Assembly: GCA_947168515.1 (NCBI GenBank)
Contig: CAMVMF010000037.1
Location: forward strand, 1-34,194
Reading direction: 5' to 3'
DNA length: 34,194 nt
From: an uncultured Bacteroidales bacterium
GTDB lineage: Bacteria > Bacteroidota > Bacteroidia > Bacteroidales > P3
The notes beneath the pieces are model-generated. The model did no database searches. It was given only the letters and a program-made list of their open reading frames with translations, and was not told the origin of the DNA. Position 1 is the first letter of the stretch, and each line of letters begins with the position of its first letter. Both the position numbers and the translations under genes were made by a program. This document shows positions 23,918 to 34,193 of the stretch, in pieces.

Positions 23918-23953
23918 AACAAGAATCCTGAAGTAACCCAACACAAAAAACAA

Positions 23954-23977
23954 AGCCACCACAGAAAAGTGATGGCT
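23954..23977 (-). terminator. Terminator behind the 23992 remnant
   Basis: Minus-strand stem 23969-23977 with 23954-23962 (nine pairs, one G-U), then a T-rich run with six T in a row. It ends the decayed gene to its right. Confidence 0.65.
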
Positions 23978-23991
23978 CGTTTATGGTATTT

Positions 23992-24090
23992 TCATTTTTG
24001 AAGGTTTAGTTTTATTTCCTCATTGCTGCAAAGCTTATACACCTCGTTTCGGATGTGTATTTGTTCCTCTTTTGTGACATAATAAAACCC
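23992..24090 (-). pseudogene. Remnant of a paralogue of the 23592 tail
   Basis: Minus-strand frame reading YVTKEEQIHIRNEVYKLCSN then EEIKLNLQK and stop, homologous to the tail at 23592-23690 (IRNGVFKLCSDEEIKL). Only the C-terminal 30 or so residues remain. The 5' part is cut off at the hairpin at 24086-24119. Confidence 0.6.
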
Positions 24091-24119
24091 CGAAAGTTTT
24101 TTGTTCAACTTTCGGGGTT
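24086..24119. other. Perfect 13-base-pair hairpin at a pseudogene junction
   Basis: 24086-24098 pairs with 24107-24119 with an eight-base loop; on the minus strand a TTTTATT tract follows. It lies exactly where the remnant on its left and the truncated DUF234 ATPase on its right both begin. It may be a terminator left by a lost gene. Confidence 0.55.
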
Positions 24120-24632
24120 CATATCATCTACAGACTGATTGATTTCTTCACCATCTTCTACCAGACTTTCTGCGCCTCCGAAACCATCACCGACCGCGCT
24201 TATTGGAGGCACACCCTCAACACACCTGGCCAAAACACTTGGTATGGACTGGCTTTTGAACGCCTATGCATGTATCACATTTGGGAAATCATACAATCCC
24301 TGCGCTTGGACACCATCCTCACCTCTTACTATTCTTGGCGTAGCCGCAAGTCCACCCCGGGGGCGCAGATTGACATGATCATAGACCGCGCCGATGGCGT
24401 TATTGATATTTGCGAGATGAAATACTCCCGCTATGAATACAGCCAGGATGCAGAAGAGAGCCTAAAACTTAGAAACCGAATCAAGGCCTTCCAGGCTGAA
24501 ACCAAGACTTCAAAAGCCATTCGGACTGTCCTCATAACCACCAAGGGATTGGCTCAAGGTGAACATAGTGATGATTTTGTTAAAGTACTAACAATAAACA
24601 ACTTATTTGTTGAGAACAGCGAGGAAGGTTAA
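24111..24632 (+). pseudogene. C-terminal remnant of a DUF234-type AAA ATPase
   Basis: The frame is open from the hairpin: IIYRLIDFFTIFYQTFCASE, then YWRHTLNTPGQNTWYGLAFE, RLCMYHIWEIIQSLRLDTIL, and GAQIDMIIDRADGVIDICEM with KYSRYEY. These are the C-terminal parts of the large Bacteroidota ATP-binding proteins with a DUF234 nuclease-like end (D, then E-x-K as in PD-(D/E)xK folds). The whole AAA part, about 300 residues, is missing, and no start or ribosome site is seen. An ATG at 24270 is internal. Confidence 0.8.
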
Positions 24633-24934
24633 GCCAAACTTGCCAAAAAATTCAAAGTTTGGCGGTAAATATCTCTTTGGGGATTACTTCTTATGCTCAC
24701 AAACCTCTGGATAAAACTACAAAAACATGGTCATTTAAAACGGCAAGTATTGCACCCCGTTTTCTCTCTTTTGTCAAAAATCTCACTTTTTGTTTTGCCG
24801 AAAATGTCAAAAATCGCAAAATGTTTGTCTTTTTTGTCATTTTTTGGACTTACAGATGGAAGGATAATACATCCTGATTTAACCACTTTTGCCATTTTTT
24901 AGGCCAACACCTCCTACCCTATCGAAAAAAAGTG
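24633..24934. other. Intergenic region without a gene
   Basis: About 300 AT-rich bases. A nine-base-pair stem lies at 24633-24663 (GCCAAACTT with AAGTTTGGC) behind the ATPase remnant, without a T run. The T-rich middle (24755-24850) repeats TGTC and AAAATC motifs. The short frames here have no family sequence and look like chance. Confidence 0.5.
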
Positions 24935-24942
24935 TACCTTTG
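24935..24942 (+). promoter_or_regulatory. guaB promoter box
   Basis: TACCTTTG fits TAnnTTTG, 24 bases before the guaB ATG, giving a short AT-rich leader. No purine operator or riboswitch fits in this space. Confidence 0.7.
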
Positions 24943-24954
24943 CAGATTAATTAA

Positions 24955-26439
<1,485 letters not shown>

Positions 26440-26440
26440 C

Positions 26441-26848
26441 ATGAAAGCATCAATTACTTTTCCCGAACTACAGTCGATACTGCAAGAAAAGACTAACCAA
26501 CAGATTTCATTTTCTACCGTGGATTCAAAGACCGTCCGCGTGACCTATCCGCTTAATTTGGGTTTCGTCAAGAAGGACATCTCCGCCAACCTCACCATTA
26601 TCGAACTGATTGGCAGCGACTTATTGGTAAGCATCGACGCGGGTTTCGGCACCGACACCATGCTCAACACAGTACTCGGTCTGCTGAAAAACAAGATTCC
26701 CGAAGGCTTGATTGAGAAGCGTCCCGACAAGCGATTGATGCTCCATCTCGGCCAAATCGAGCAGGTGAAAACTGTTTTTGAGGCCATCCAAGTCAACGAC
26801 ATCAGCGTATTGGCCAACGGATTGGAAGTGGACGGCGGATTGAAATAA
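26441..26848 (+). CDS. Hypothetical protein, 135 residues
   Basis: Unknown protein placed directly after guaB. It has the pattern of a small lipid-binding or alpha/beta barrel-like protein (VRVTYPLNLGFVKKDISANL, LTIIELIGSDLLVSIDAG, then DTMLNTVLGLLKNKIPEGLI). It seems to be cytoplasmic, without a signal peptide. The pattern recalls short Bacteroidota proteins with a repeated DUF4403-like strand set, but I cannot assign it. Start ATG 26441 fits the spacing behind guaB. Confidence 0.7.
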   Translation: MKASITFPELQSILQEKTNQQISFSTVDSKTVRVTYPLNLGFVKKDISANLTIIELIGSDLLVSIDAGFGTDTMLNTVLGLLKNKIPEGLIEKRPDKRLMLHLGQIEQVKTVFEAIQVNDISVLANGLEVDGGLK

Positions 26849-26875
26849 AATCCACCGTTTTGCGTTATTGGAATA

Positions 26876-28921
26876 ATGAACAAACAACTAATATCAAGAA
26901 TGAAAAACCGTAACTTTTTGAAAATGTTTGTGTTGGCATCACTTATCATGCCAGCCTTTTTCGCCCAGGCACAGTCGAAAACCGACAAGGAAGTGCTGAT
27001 GACCATCGGCGACCAGAGCATCACCGTGAAGGATTTCACCGATGTTTACTACAAGAACAACCTCAAGAGCGATGTCATTGAGAAGAAGTCCGTCGACGAC
27101 TATCTCGAACTCTTCACCACCTTCCGCATGAAGGTGATGGAGGCCGAGCGGCTGCAATTGGACACCAGCGCGAAGTTCAAGAAGGAACTGGCCGGCTACC
27201 GCAAGCAATTGGCCAAGCCTTTCATGAGCAGCGACGACATCACCGACGAACTGATTGAAGAGGCTTATCAGCGCAAACTCAAGGATATACGCGCCTCGCA
27301 CATCCTCATACGCTGCGACAAGAACGCCCTGCCGTCGGACACCCTGAAGGCCTACAACAAGGCTATGGACATCCGCAAGAAAGCCCTTGCCAAAGGCGCG
27401 GACTTCGGCGCATTGGCCGACCAATATTCCGACGACCCCTCGGCCAAAGGCATGAAAGCCACCGACCAAAACCCAGCCCGTCCGGGCAACCACGGCGACC
27501 TCGGCTATTTCACCGTTTTCGACATGGTATATCCTTTTGAGACAGGTGCCTACAACACCAAGGAAGGCGAAATCTCCATGCCAGTGCGCAGCGATTTCGG
27601 CTACCACCTCATCAAGGTCGTCAGCATCACCGATGCCCTCGGAAGCGTCCAAGCCGCGCACATCTTCCTGCAACTGCCCTTCGACGCTCCCGCCGAAGAT
27701 GTAGCCGCCACGAAGCAGAAGGCCGACAACATTTATAAAGAACTGATGGCCCAAAACGGCAAGAACTGGAACGAAATGGTGAAACAATACACCGATGACA
27801 AAGGCACTATCGCCCGCAATGGCGCATTGAGCAGCTTCACTGTGAGCCGCATCGTGCCTGAATTTATCGAAGTGTGCAAGTCGCTGAAAGTTGATGAAAT
27901 AGCGAAACCTGTCCGCACCAATTACGGTTTCCACATCATCAAACTGCTGAGCACATCGGGCGTTAGCTCGTTCGATAAGGAAAGCAAGGGCTTGAGCGAG
28001 CGCATCGAGAAGGACATGCGCTCCAAGAAGTCGGAAGAACTGGTGCTCAGGCAAGTGAAAAGCGAATACAAGTTCAAGCAGAACGACAAGAACCTTGAGG
28101 CATTCTTAGCCACCATCGACAGCAGCATCCTCCGCAACGCCTACGAACCCGCCGCCAACGTGGACATGAACGCCACCCTGTTCAGCTTGGAGAACAACCC
28201 TACCAAGGTGAGCGACTTCGTGACCTACATCAAGGCCAACATGACCACACAGAAATACGTCACTCCAGCCACCTACGCCTACCAGCTTTACGAGAGTTTC
28301 TCCAACGAAACGGCCATGAACTACGCCGACGCCCATTTGGAGGACAAATATCCCGAGTTCAAGGCTTTGGTTCAAGAATACAAGGACGGCATCCTGCTCT
28401 TCGACCTCATGGACCGCGAAGTGTGGAACAAGGCCGTGAAAGACACCGTCGGCCTCGCCGAGTTCCACAAGCGCAACGCCTCCAAATACATGTGGGGCGA
28501 CCGCGCCTACGCCACCGTCATCACCGTTACGCGCCCCGAATCGCTGCCCAAGGTGAAGGCCCTTTTAGACAAAGGTGTCGAACTTGACAGCCTGAGAAGC
28601 GCCATCCAACGCGATTCCATCGGCTATGCCTTCGTGCGCAAGGGCTACTATCAAAGAGGCGACAACCAATATGTCGACCAAACCGAATGGAAGGTGGGTG
28701 TGAGAAACGAAATCCCCTCCACCGTCGACCAGTCGACCACCATCGTGTGCATCCGCGAAGTGCGCAAGCCCGAACAAAAGACCCTCAAGGAATCCCGTGG
28801 CCTCGTCACTTCCGACTATCAGGTGGAATTGGAGCAAAATTGGGTGAAGTCGCTGAAGGAAAAATATCCCGTAAAAATCAACGAGAGCGTGTTGGAGAAG
28901 GTCAGAAACATGTATAAATGA
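26876..28921 (+). CDS. Periplasmic peptidyl-prolyl isomerase with two parvulin domains
   Basis: A 681-residue exported protein. After a signal peptide (FVLASLIMPAFFAQAQ) comes a SurA-N-like helical part, then two parvulin (PpiC) domains: residues about 140-250 (RASHILIRCD, FGALADQYSDDPSAKG, GDLGYFTVFDMVYPFE, FGYHLIKV) and 258-370 (AAHIFLQLP, NGALSSFTVSRIVPEFIE, YGFHIIKL). The C-terminal 300 residues have no named domain. It should help outer-membrane proteins fold. An alternative start at the second ATG (MKNRNFLKMF) fits a signal peptide better. The stop overlaps the next ATG. Confidence 0.9.
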   Translation: MNKQLISRMKNRNFLKMFVLASLIMPAFFAQAQSKTDKEVLMTIGDQSITVKDFTDVYYKNNLKSDVIEKKSVDDYLELFTTFRMKVMEAERLQLDTSAKFKKELAGYRKQLAKPFMSSDDITDELIEEAYQRKLKDIRASHILIRCDKNALPSDTLKAYNKAMDIRKKALAKGADFGALADQYSDDPSAKGMKATDQNPARPGNHGDLGYFTVFDMVYPFETGAYNTKEGEISMPVRSDFGYHLIKVVSITDALGSVQAAHIFLQLPFDAPAEDVAATKQKADNIYKELMAQNGKNWNEMVKQYTDDKGTIARNGALSSFTVSRIVPEFIEVCKSLKVDEIAKPVRTNYGFHIIKLLSTSGVSSFDKESKGLSERIEKDMRSKKSEELVLRQVKSEYKFKQNDKNLEAFLATIDSSILRNAYEPAANVDMNATLFSLENNPTKVSDFVTYIKANMTTQKYVTPATYAYQLYESFSNETAMNYADAHLEDKYPEFKALVQEYKDGILLFDLMDREVWNKAVKDTVGLAEFHKRNASKYMWGDRAYATVITVTRPESLPKVKALLDKGVELDSLRSAIQRDSIGYAFVRKGYYQRGDNQYVDQTEWKVGVRNEIPSTVDQSTTIVCIREVRKPEQKTLKESRGLVTSDYQVELEQNWVKSLKEKYPVKINESVLEKVRNMYK

Positions 28922-29802
28922 GCAGACTAAGCGTTCTTATCGGTGTTGTCTCCCTTTTGCTGCTCACAGGCTGCCACTATTTCCAGAAAAACTCGAAGGA
29001 AGTGGTGGTGGCCGAGTGTTACGGCAAGTATCTCTATGAATCCGACCTGAAAGGCATCGTGCCAGAGGGAGCGTCCATCATGGACAGCATCCAACGCGCC
29101 AGCTCTTTCATCGATTCGTGGATCAAGAAGCAAGTGCTTGTGCATCAGGCCGAAACCAACCTGAGCAAGGAAGAACTTGACCTCACGAAGCAATTGGAGG
29201 AATACCGAAACTCGCTTGTCGTTTATGCCTACGAAAGCCACATCATCAACCAAAAGTTGGACACCGTCGTCAGCGAAAACGAGATTTCCGAATACTACGA
29301 GCAGAACAAAGAGGATTTCCAACTGCGCAATACGATGGTGCGGGTGGCCTACGTCATCCTTGAAGAAGGCAGCGACCAAAAGGAACTTTTCCAAACCCTG
29401 ATGGGCGACCCTGACACATTGATGCTGCAAAACATTGACATTCAGGCCACTTACTACGCCGTAAAAAGCTATTTGGATGTGGACCACTGGATGCGCTTGG
29501 ACGACCTGACGAACATCGTTCCCATCGAGATTTTCAATGCCGAAAGTTTCCTGAAAAAGAACAAGTTCGTCTGCTTCGACATGAACGAATATACCTACAT
29601 GGTGCGTTTTGTGGCCTACCTTCTTGAAGAAAGCACCTCGCCCGTGGAGATGGTGAGCGATAACATCAAGAGCGTCATCCTTGCCCAACGCAAGCAAGCC
29701 CTGCTCGACAAGATGAAGACCGCCCTCTATGAAAAGGCGAAAAAGGAACGGGCGTTTGAAGTGTATGTGGGTTCGCCGACTTTATATAATGCTGACCAAT
29801 AG
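28918..29802 (+). CDS. SurA-N-like lipoprotein without parvulin domain
   Basis: A 294-residue lipoprotein (LLLLTGC, cysteine about residue 19). The sequence is helical, like the N-terminal chaperone part of SurA (SFIDSWIKKQVLVHQAETNL, then DTVVSENEISEYYEQNKEDF), but no parvulin motifs are seen. It overlaps the upstream isomerase gene by four bases (ATGA), so the two are made together, and it may be a membrane-bound chaperone partner. Role inferred from neighbours. Confidence 0.8.
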   Translation: MSRLSVLIGVVSLLLLTGCHYFQKNSKEVVVAECYGKYLYESDLKGIVPEGASIMDSIQRASSFIDSWIKKQVLVHQAETNLSKEELDLTKQLEEYRNSLVVYAYESHIINQKLDTVVSENEISEYYEQNKEDFQLRNTMVRVAYVILEEGSDQKELFQTLMGDPDTLMLQNIDIQATYYAVKSYLDVDHWMRLDDLTNIVPIEIFNAESFLKKNKFVCFDMNEYTYMVRFVAYLLEESTSPVEMVSDNIKSVILAQRKQALLDKMKTALYEKAKKERAFEVYVGSPTLYNADQ

Positions 29803-29806
29803 AATG

Positions 29807-29829
29807 TCGTTTCGGCAGGCTCAACGACC
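29807..29829. repeat. Copy of the dispersed palindromic repeat
   Basis: The reverse complement differs at one position from 20115-20136. A partial further unit (GGATCAACGACC) follows. The rest of the spacer to 29898 is AT-rich and contains TTTGAATTTTGAAT-like repeats. Confidence 0.55.
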
Positions 29830-29898
29830 ACAGGATCAACGACCTACCGAATCTTTGAATTTTGAATCTTAAATTTTAACTCTTGGAATTTTGAATTG

Positions 29899-31278
29899 AT
29901 GAAAAGAAACTGGATTATCATAGCACTCATGTTTTTGGCCTTGCCAATGATGGCGCAAAACCGTCAGCCTCAAGTGATTGACAAGGTGGTGGCCGTGGTC
30001 GGGAAGAACATTATCCTGCAATCCGACATCGAGAACCAATACATCCAATACCGTGTGCAAGGTTTGGCCGCAGGCACGGGGAAGGAAATCAGGAGTCGCA
30101 TTTTGGAAGACCTTCTTCTTCAGAAACTAATGCTCAACCAAGCCGAAATGGACAGCATCACCGTCACCGATGATCAAGTGGAGGCCGACATGGAGCAACG
30201 CATCCGCTATTTTATCGCCAGAATCGGCTCACAAGAAAAATTAGAGGAGCAGTTTGGCAAATCGATGGCTGAAATCAAAGACGAAGTGCGACAAGCCCGA
30301 AGAGACCAGATGCTGCAAGAGCAGGTGCAGGCCAAAATCATGCAAAACGTAACGGTCACGCCCAAAGAGGTGAAAGACTTTTTCCACGACATCCCGAAAG
30401 ACAGCCTACCGACCATCAGCCCGAGCTATGAAATCGTGCAAATCGTGAAGCGTCCGCCCGTCAGCATCGACGAAAAGTTGCAGGTGAAAGACCGCCTCTA
30501 CCAAATCCGCAAGCGCATCCTCGAAGGCGAGAGCAGCTTCTCCACTATGGCCGTGCTTTATTCCGAAGACCCAGGCTCGGCGCGTCAAGGCGGCGAGCTC
30601 GGCTTTGCCGGAAAGGGTGTTTATGCCACCGAGTTCGAGAACGTGGCCTTCAACCTCCGCGACGGCGAAATCTCCGACGTGGTAGAGACTGAATTTGGCT
30701 TCCACATCATCCAACTCATCGAGCGTCGTGGCGAAACCATCAACTGCCGACATATCCTGCTCACAGCCAAGGTGCCCGTCGAAGCCCTCGAAAAGGCCCA
30801 AAACCAACTCGATTCTGTAGCCCAGCTCATTCGCAACGGCGACATGACCTTTGAGGAAGCCTGCAAGAAATTCAGCGACGACGACTCGAAGAGCAACGGA
30901 GGCTACCTCACCAATGCAGTATCGGGAGGCAACTGGCTCAGCCTTCAGGACTTGCAAGAGTTGGAAGGCAGCTATCCCGAATACAAAAACCTCGCTTTCG
31001 TCATCAGCCGCCTCAATGTCGGCGAAGTGAGCGACCCCTTGCCCATGACCACCAACGAGAACAACGATGCGTTCCGCCTCGTCATGGTCAAACGCAAGAC
31101 CGAAGCACACCAAGCCAACCTCAAGGACGACTACAACCTCATCCAAAACTGGGCATTGGGGCAAAAACGCCAAGAGGCCATCGGCAAATGGGTGAAGGAC
31201 AAGGCCGCCAAAGCCTACATCCGCTTGGACGAAAACTATAAGAATAACGATTTTTATTACGATTGGAACATTCAATAA
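29899..31278 (+). CDS. surA: SurA-type periplasmic chaperone/isomerase
   Basis: A 459-residue exported protein: signal peptide (IIIALMFLALPMMAQ), SurA N-domain (VIDKVVAVVGKNIILQSDIE, then RILEDLLLQKLMLNQAEM), and two parvulin domains (EIVQIVKRPP, FSTMAVLYSEDPGSARQGGE, FGFHIIQLIE; then RHILLTAKV, FEEACKKFSDDDSKSNGGYL). This layout and length are those of SurA, which escorts beta-barrel proteins to the outer membrane. The ATG at 29899 is used, not the TTG before it. The stop overlaps the MoxR start (TAATG). Confidence 0.92.
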   Translation: MKRNWIIIALMFLALPMMAQNRQPQVIDKVVAVVGKNIILQSDIENQYIQYRVQGLAAGTGKEIRSRILEDLLLQKLMLNQAEMDSITVTDDQVEADMEQRIRYFIARIGSQEKLEEQFGKSMAEIKDEVRQARRDQMLQEQVQAKIMQNVTVTPKEVKDFFHDIPKDSLPTISPSYEIVQIVKRPPVSIDEKLQVKDRLYQIRKRILEGESSFSTMAVLYSEDPGSARQGGELGFAGKGVYATEFENVAFNLRDGEISDVVETEFGFHIIQLIERRGETINCRHILLTAKVPVEALEKAQNQLDSVAQLIRNGDMTFEEACKKFSDDDSKSNGGYLTNAVSGGNWLSLQDLQELEGSYPEYKNLAFVISRLNVGEVSDPLPMTTNENNDAFRLVMVKRKTEAHQANLKDDYNLIQNWALGQKRQEAIGKWVKDKAAKAYIRLDENYKNNDFYYDWNIQ

Positions 31279-32243
31279 TGACAAACTTCGCTTCAGACGT
31301 CGACGGTGCCAAGGCATTGGTCGAGAAATATGAAACCCTCCGCAAGGAAATCGGAAAAGTCATCGTCGGACAGCATGACATCATCCACAACACCATCCTG
31401 TCCATCTTCTGCCAAGGCCATGTATTGCTTGTTGGCGTACCTGGACTTGCCAAAACATTGTTGGTCAACACCATAGGCAAAGCCTTGGGGTTGAGTTTCA
31501 GCCGCATCCAGTTCACCCCCGACCTGATGCCCTCCGACATCGTAGGAACTGAGATTCTAGACGAGTCGCGGCAGTTCAAGTTCATCAAAGGCCCCGTTTT
31601 CGCCAACATCGTCCTCGCTGACGAAATCAACCGCACACCGCCCAAGACGCAGGCCGCCCTTTTGGAAGCCATGCAGGAGAAGTGCATCACCGTTTCGGGC
31701 AAGACCTACAAGTTGCAAGAGCCGTTTTTCGTCCTTGCCACGCAAAACCCCATCGAGCAGGAAGGCACCTATCCCCTACCCGAGGCCCAATTGGACCGAT
31801 TCATGTTCAACCTTTTGCTCGACTATCCGTCGTATGAGGAGGAAATCGACATCGTAAAGAGCACCACTGTGGGCAAGGTCACTGAAGTGAATGCAGTGCT
31901 TTCACCTGAAGAAATCATGTATTTCCAGCAATTGGTGCGCCGCGTGCCAGTGCCCGACAATGTGTATGAATATGCAGTGAATTTGGTCGCGAAGACCCGT
32001 CCGCACACCGCGAAAGCCCACGATTGGGCCAACCGTTATTTGAGTTGGGGTGCCGGTCCGCGTGCCTCGCAATACCTCATCATTGGCGCGAAGGCCAATG
32101 CCCTACTGACGGGCAAATACTCCCCCGACATTGAGGACGTGCAGCGCGTGGCCGTCCCGATTTTGCGCCACCGCATCATCCGCAACTACACCGCCGAGGC
32201 CGAAGGCGTTTCGATTGAGGCGATTATTGACACCTTGAAATAA
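31278..32243 (+). CDS. MoxR-family AAA+ ATPase
   Basis: A 321-residue MoxR protein: IGKVIVGQHDIIHNTILSIF, Walker A GVPGLAKT, PDLMPSDIVGTEI, Walker B-like VLADEINRTPPKTQAALLEA, ATQNPIEQEGTYPLPEAQLD and RFMFNLL. MoxR proteins act as chaperones that activate partner proteins, often with a von Willebrand factor A-domain protein; no such partner is within the window. The start is taken as ATG 31278 (MTNFASDVDG), overlapping the surA stop. The stop lies five bases from the convergent lipoprotein gene. Confidence 0.92.
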   Translation: MTNFASDVDGAKALVEKYETLRKEIGKVIVGQHDIIHNTILSIFCQGHVLLVGVPGLAKTLLVNTIGKALGLSFSRIQFTPDLMPSDIVGTEILDESRQFKFIKGPVFANIVLADEINRTPPKTQAALLEAMQEKCITVSGKTYKLQEPFFVLATQNPIEQEGTYPLPEAQLDRFMFNLLLDYPSYEEEIDIVKSTTVGKVTEVNAVLSPEEIMYFQQLVRRVPVPDNVYEYAVNLVAKTRPHTAKAHDWANRYLSWGAGPRASQYLIIGAKANALLTGKYSPDIEDVQRVAVPILRHRIIRNYTAEAEGVSIEAIIDTLK

Positions 32244-32248
32244 GGACA

Positions 32249-33271
32249 TTATTGACCACCAATAAACTTGAAACCCCAATAGGGATTCATCACCAATTCG
32301 GGGACGGTTTCACCACCAAGCCGGACTTTTTGCCTCACCGTCATCCGCGACGAGAACACGCCATAGCCACCGTCGATGAGGGAAAATTCATTGTCGCCGG
32401 GTGTAAATCCGTTGGGGTCGCTATTGTTATAAACATATTGCCGCAGTTTCTCCCCACCTGCCGCAATGGTAACCTCAACGGGATAGTCGCCAATGTAGCG
32501 TTTCAGCCCTTCAACGGCAGTGTCGGCACCGAGAAATTCCCTAAGTTGGGCATAAAAAATCTCAGGCAAATAAGGGAAAACATAGTAATCGCCATCAGAG
32601 TTGAGATAGAAAAAGTCGTTGCCAAAGGTGCCGATTTTCCAAGAGAAGGAGCGCAACACCGAATCACCGTCGGGCGTGCGCTGCTCCAAGAAAGTGAACG
32701 ACATGCTGACATCGTAAAAGGCCGCATTGTCGGCGGGATAGAACAGGAATTTGCGCGGAATCCCGAAATACTGCTGAGAGAAATTCACGGCAAGACTTTG
32801 CGTACCAAAGGAGGCGGAACCCACCATGAAGGCTTTGGTGCTGATGATCCCATTGGGCAGGACGATTCTCAGCAAATAGCTGTAAATCTTGCCTTTCTCG
32901 TTCCAGCCCAACGGCTCAGTGGTGTAATACAATTTCTGGTTGGGCGAATAGAAAGTGCCCTGTTGCTTGCCGTGGAGTGTGATGGTGTCGAGAATGATTT
33001 CACGGACGCTGTCGCCGTTGCAATATTCAACGAGGCGCACATCTAATTTGCCCGCGTAGTTGCTCGAATCGGGGTTGAGTGCCACCTGATAGGCATCATC
33101 CTCCACAAAAAAAGCGCGGGTAATCTTGATATAGTTGGTGTCAGCGGTGGCATCGAGGAGACCGTAAACGATGGGCACTTCCTTATATTCGGCGTAAAGG
33201 TCGATGTCGGTCGAGCAGGAGAAAAACAATACCACGAAGGGCAAGCAAAGCAGTAGTAAAGTTCTTTTCAT
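32249..33271 (-). CDS. DUF4249-like lipoprotein
   Basis: A 340-residue lipoprotein. The start is set at MKRTLLLLCLPFVVLFFSC, whose cysteine begins the mature protein. The next stretch, EVPIVYGLLDATADTNYIKI, is the pattern I associate with DUF4249, an outer-membrane-associated family of Bacteroidota often found near TonB-type or secretion genes. The rest is beta-rich. Its promoter box lies at 33300-33307. It ends head-to-head with the MoxR gene, with no space for a terminator. Confidence 0.75.
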   Translation of the reverse strand: MKRTLLLLCLPFVVLFFSCSTDIDLYAEYKEVPIVYGLLDATADTNYIKITRAFFVEDDAYQVALNPDSSNYAGKLDVRLVEYCNGDSVREIILDTITLHGKQQGTFYSPNQKLYYTTEPLGWNEKGKIYSYLLRIVLPNGIISTKAFMVGSASFGTQSLAVNFSQQYFGIPRKFLFYPADNAAFYDVSMSFTFLEQRTPDGDSVLRSFSWKIGTFGNDFFYLNSDGDYYVFPYLPEIFYAQLREFLGADTAVEGLKRYIGDYPVEVTIAAGGEKLRQYVYNNSDPNGFTPGDNEFSLIDGGYGVFSSRMTVRQKVRLGGETVPELVMNPYWGFKFIGGQ

Positions 33272-33299
33272 CTTATAACCAATTTGATGATAACCGCTG

Positions 33300-33330
33300 C
33301 AAAAATACAAATTAAATTATTTCAAACAAA
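33300..33330 (-). promoter_or_regulatory. Complete promoter: -33 TTTG and -7 TATTTTTG
   Basis: Minus-strand TTTG (33327-33330), 19 bases, then TATTTTTG (33300-33307): a full match to the Bacteroidota consensus, 29 bases upstream of the lipoprotein start. Confidence 0.75.
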
Positions 33331-33390
33331 TTATTTCCGCTTTATTTTGAAAATTTCATTTGTCGAGGGCATTTTGCGCCTTTTTTTGTC

Positions 33391-33480
33391 GGCAGGGGTT
33401 CACACCGCCTGCCTGATGTCGTATCACCCCTTCTGGGTTCCCGCGTGCCGAAACAAAGTCACGGAGGGACGACATATCAG
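33391..33480. repeat. Possible dispersed palindromic element
   Basis: A GC-rich spacer between two minus-strand genes. GGCAGG/CCTGCC forms a hairpin at 33391-33413, and ATGTCGT 33416-33422 pairs with ACGACAT 33469-33475. The sequence reminds me of repeats found in other Bacteroidales genomes, but I cannot prove a second copy here. Confidence 0.35.
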
Positions 33481-33518
33481 TAAGCAGGCGACGTAAGTCC
33501 CTGCACAATCCAAAACGC

Positions 33519-34193
33519 TCACTCCTCATCCACCAAAAACACCGCCACTTGGCGGATGCCGCTGGCCCCGATGACCAAAGTCTGCTCAATGTCGGTGCTG
33601 CGACTCGGCCCCGTGATGATGGTCATTTGCGAAGGCCTGTTCTTGGCGTATTTCCTTTTCATGGTTTGGAACGCCGTCCTCATGCCCGGCACGATTTGCT
33701 CGGTGGTAGCATACACGAGGAGGATGTCAGGGATGGCGTAGGCCTCTCGCGTCGTGGTCAATGCATCGGTAAGGACGATGCTGCCAGTTTGCGCCACAAG
33801 GCACTCGCAACCTGTCAAGCTGACAAGCTTCTGTTTGGGTTCGCGCTCCTTGCTTTCCGTAAACGGGATGTTGTATTTGCTCAGCAATTCCTGCATCTCC
33901 GGTTGGGTACACCACAGCGGTTCCCAGCCGTTTTCTGGCACCAACTGCTTGAGGCACTCGGCAAGCTCCAACTCGCTTTCAAGGTAGATGAAAATGCCGC
34001 CATGCTCCTTGAAATTCTGTGCGAAAGTGATGGCTGTTCCGTCCTCCTCCTTTATGGGCACCCACGTTTCGGTACGCTGGTCGATGTCCTTGAACAAGGC
34101 CTCTTGCCTCTCGATGAGGGCATTGCGCACCTTGGCTAACATCTGCTCCTTGAAGGTGGCATCCTTGTTTTCTCCCTTGTTGTCCCAAGCCAT
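33519..34193 (-). CDS. LUD-domain protein (LutC/YkgG type)
   Basis: A 224-residue LUD-domain protein: AQTGSIVLTDALTTTREAYA, PDILLVYATTEQIVPGMR and ITGPSRSTDIEQTLVIGASG are the typical lactate-utilisation-domain blocks (also seen in LutC). The last block may bind the substrate or a metal. In Bacteroidota a LUD gene often stands after ftsH, which would lie beyond the right edge; this is from memory. The start ATG is the last codon of the window, so an in-frame longer start outside cannot be excluded. No LutA or LutB is in view. Confidence 0.85.
   Translation of the reverse strand: MAWDNKGENKDATFKEQMLAKVRNALIERQEALFKDIDQRTETWVPIKEEDGTAITFAQNFKEHGGIFIYLESELELAECLKQLVPENGWEPLWCTQPEMQELLSKYNIPFTESKEREPKQKLVSLTGCECLVAQTGSIVLTDALTTTREAYAIPDILLVYATTEQIVPGMRTAFQTMKRKYAKNRPSQMTIITGPSRSTDIEQTLVIGASGIRQVAVFLVDEE

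Noticed and set aside
24659..24902. Short plus-strand frames in the spacer before guaB
   Set aside because: AT-rich chance frames with overlapping alternatives and no known sequence; the guaB promoter follows.
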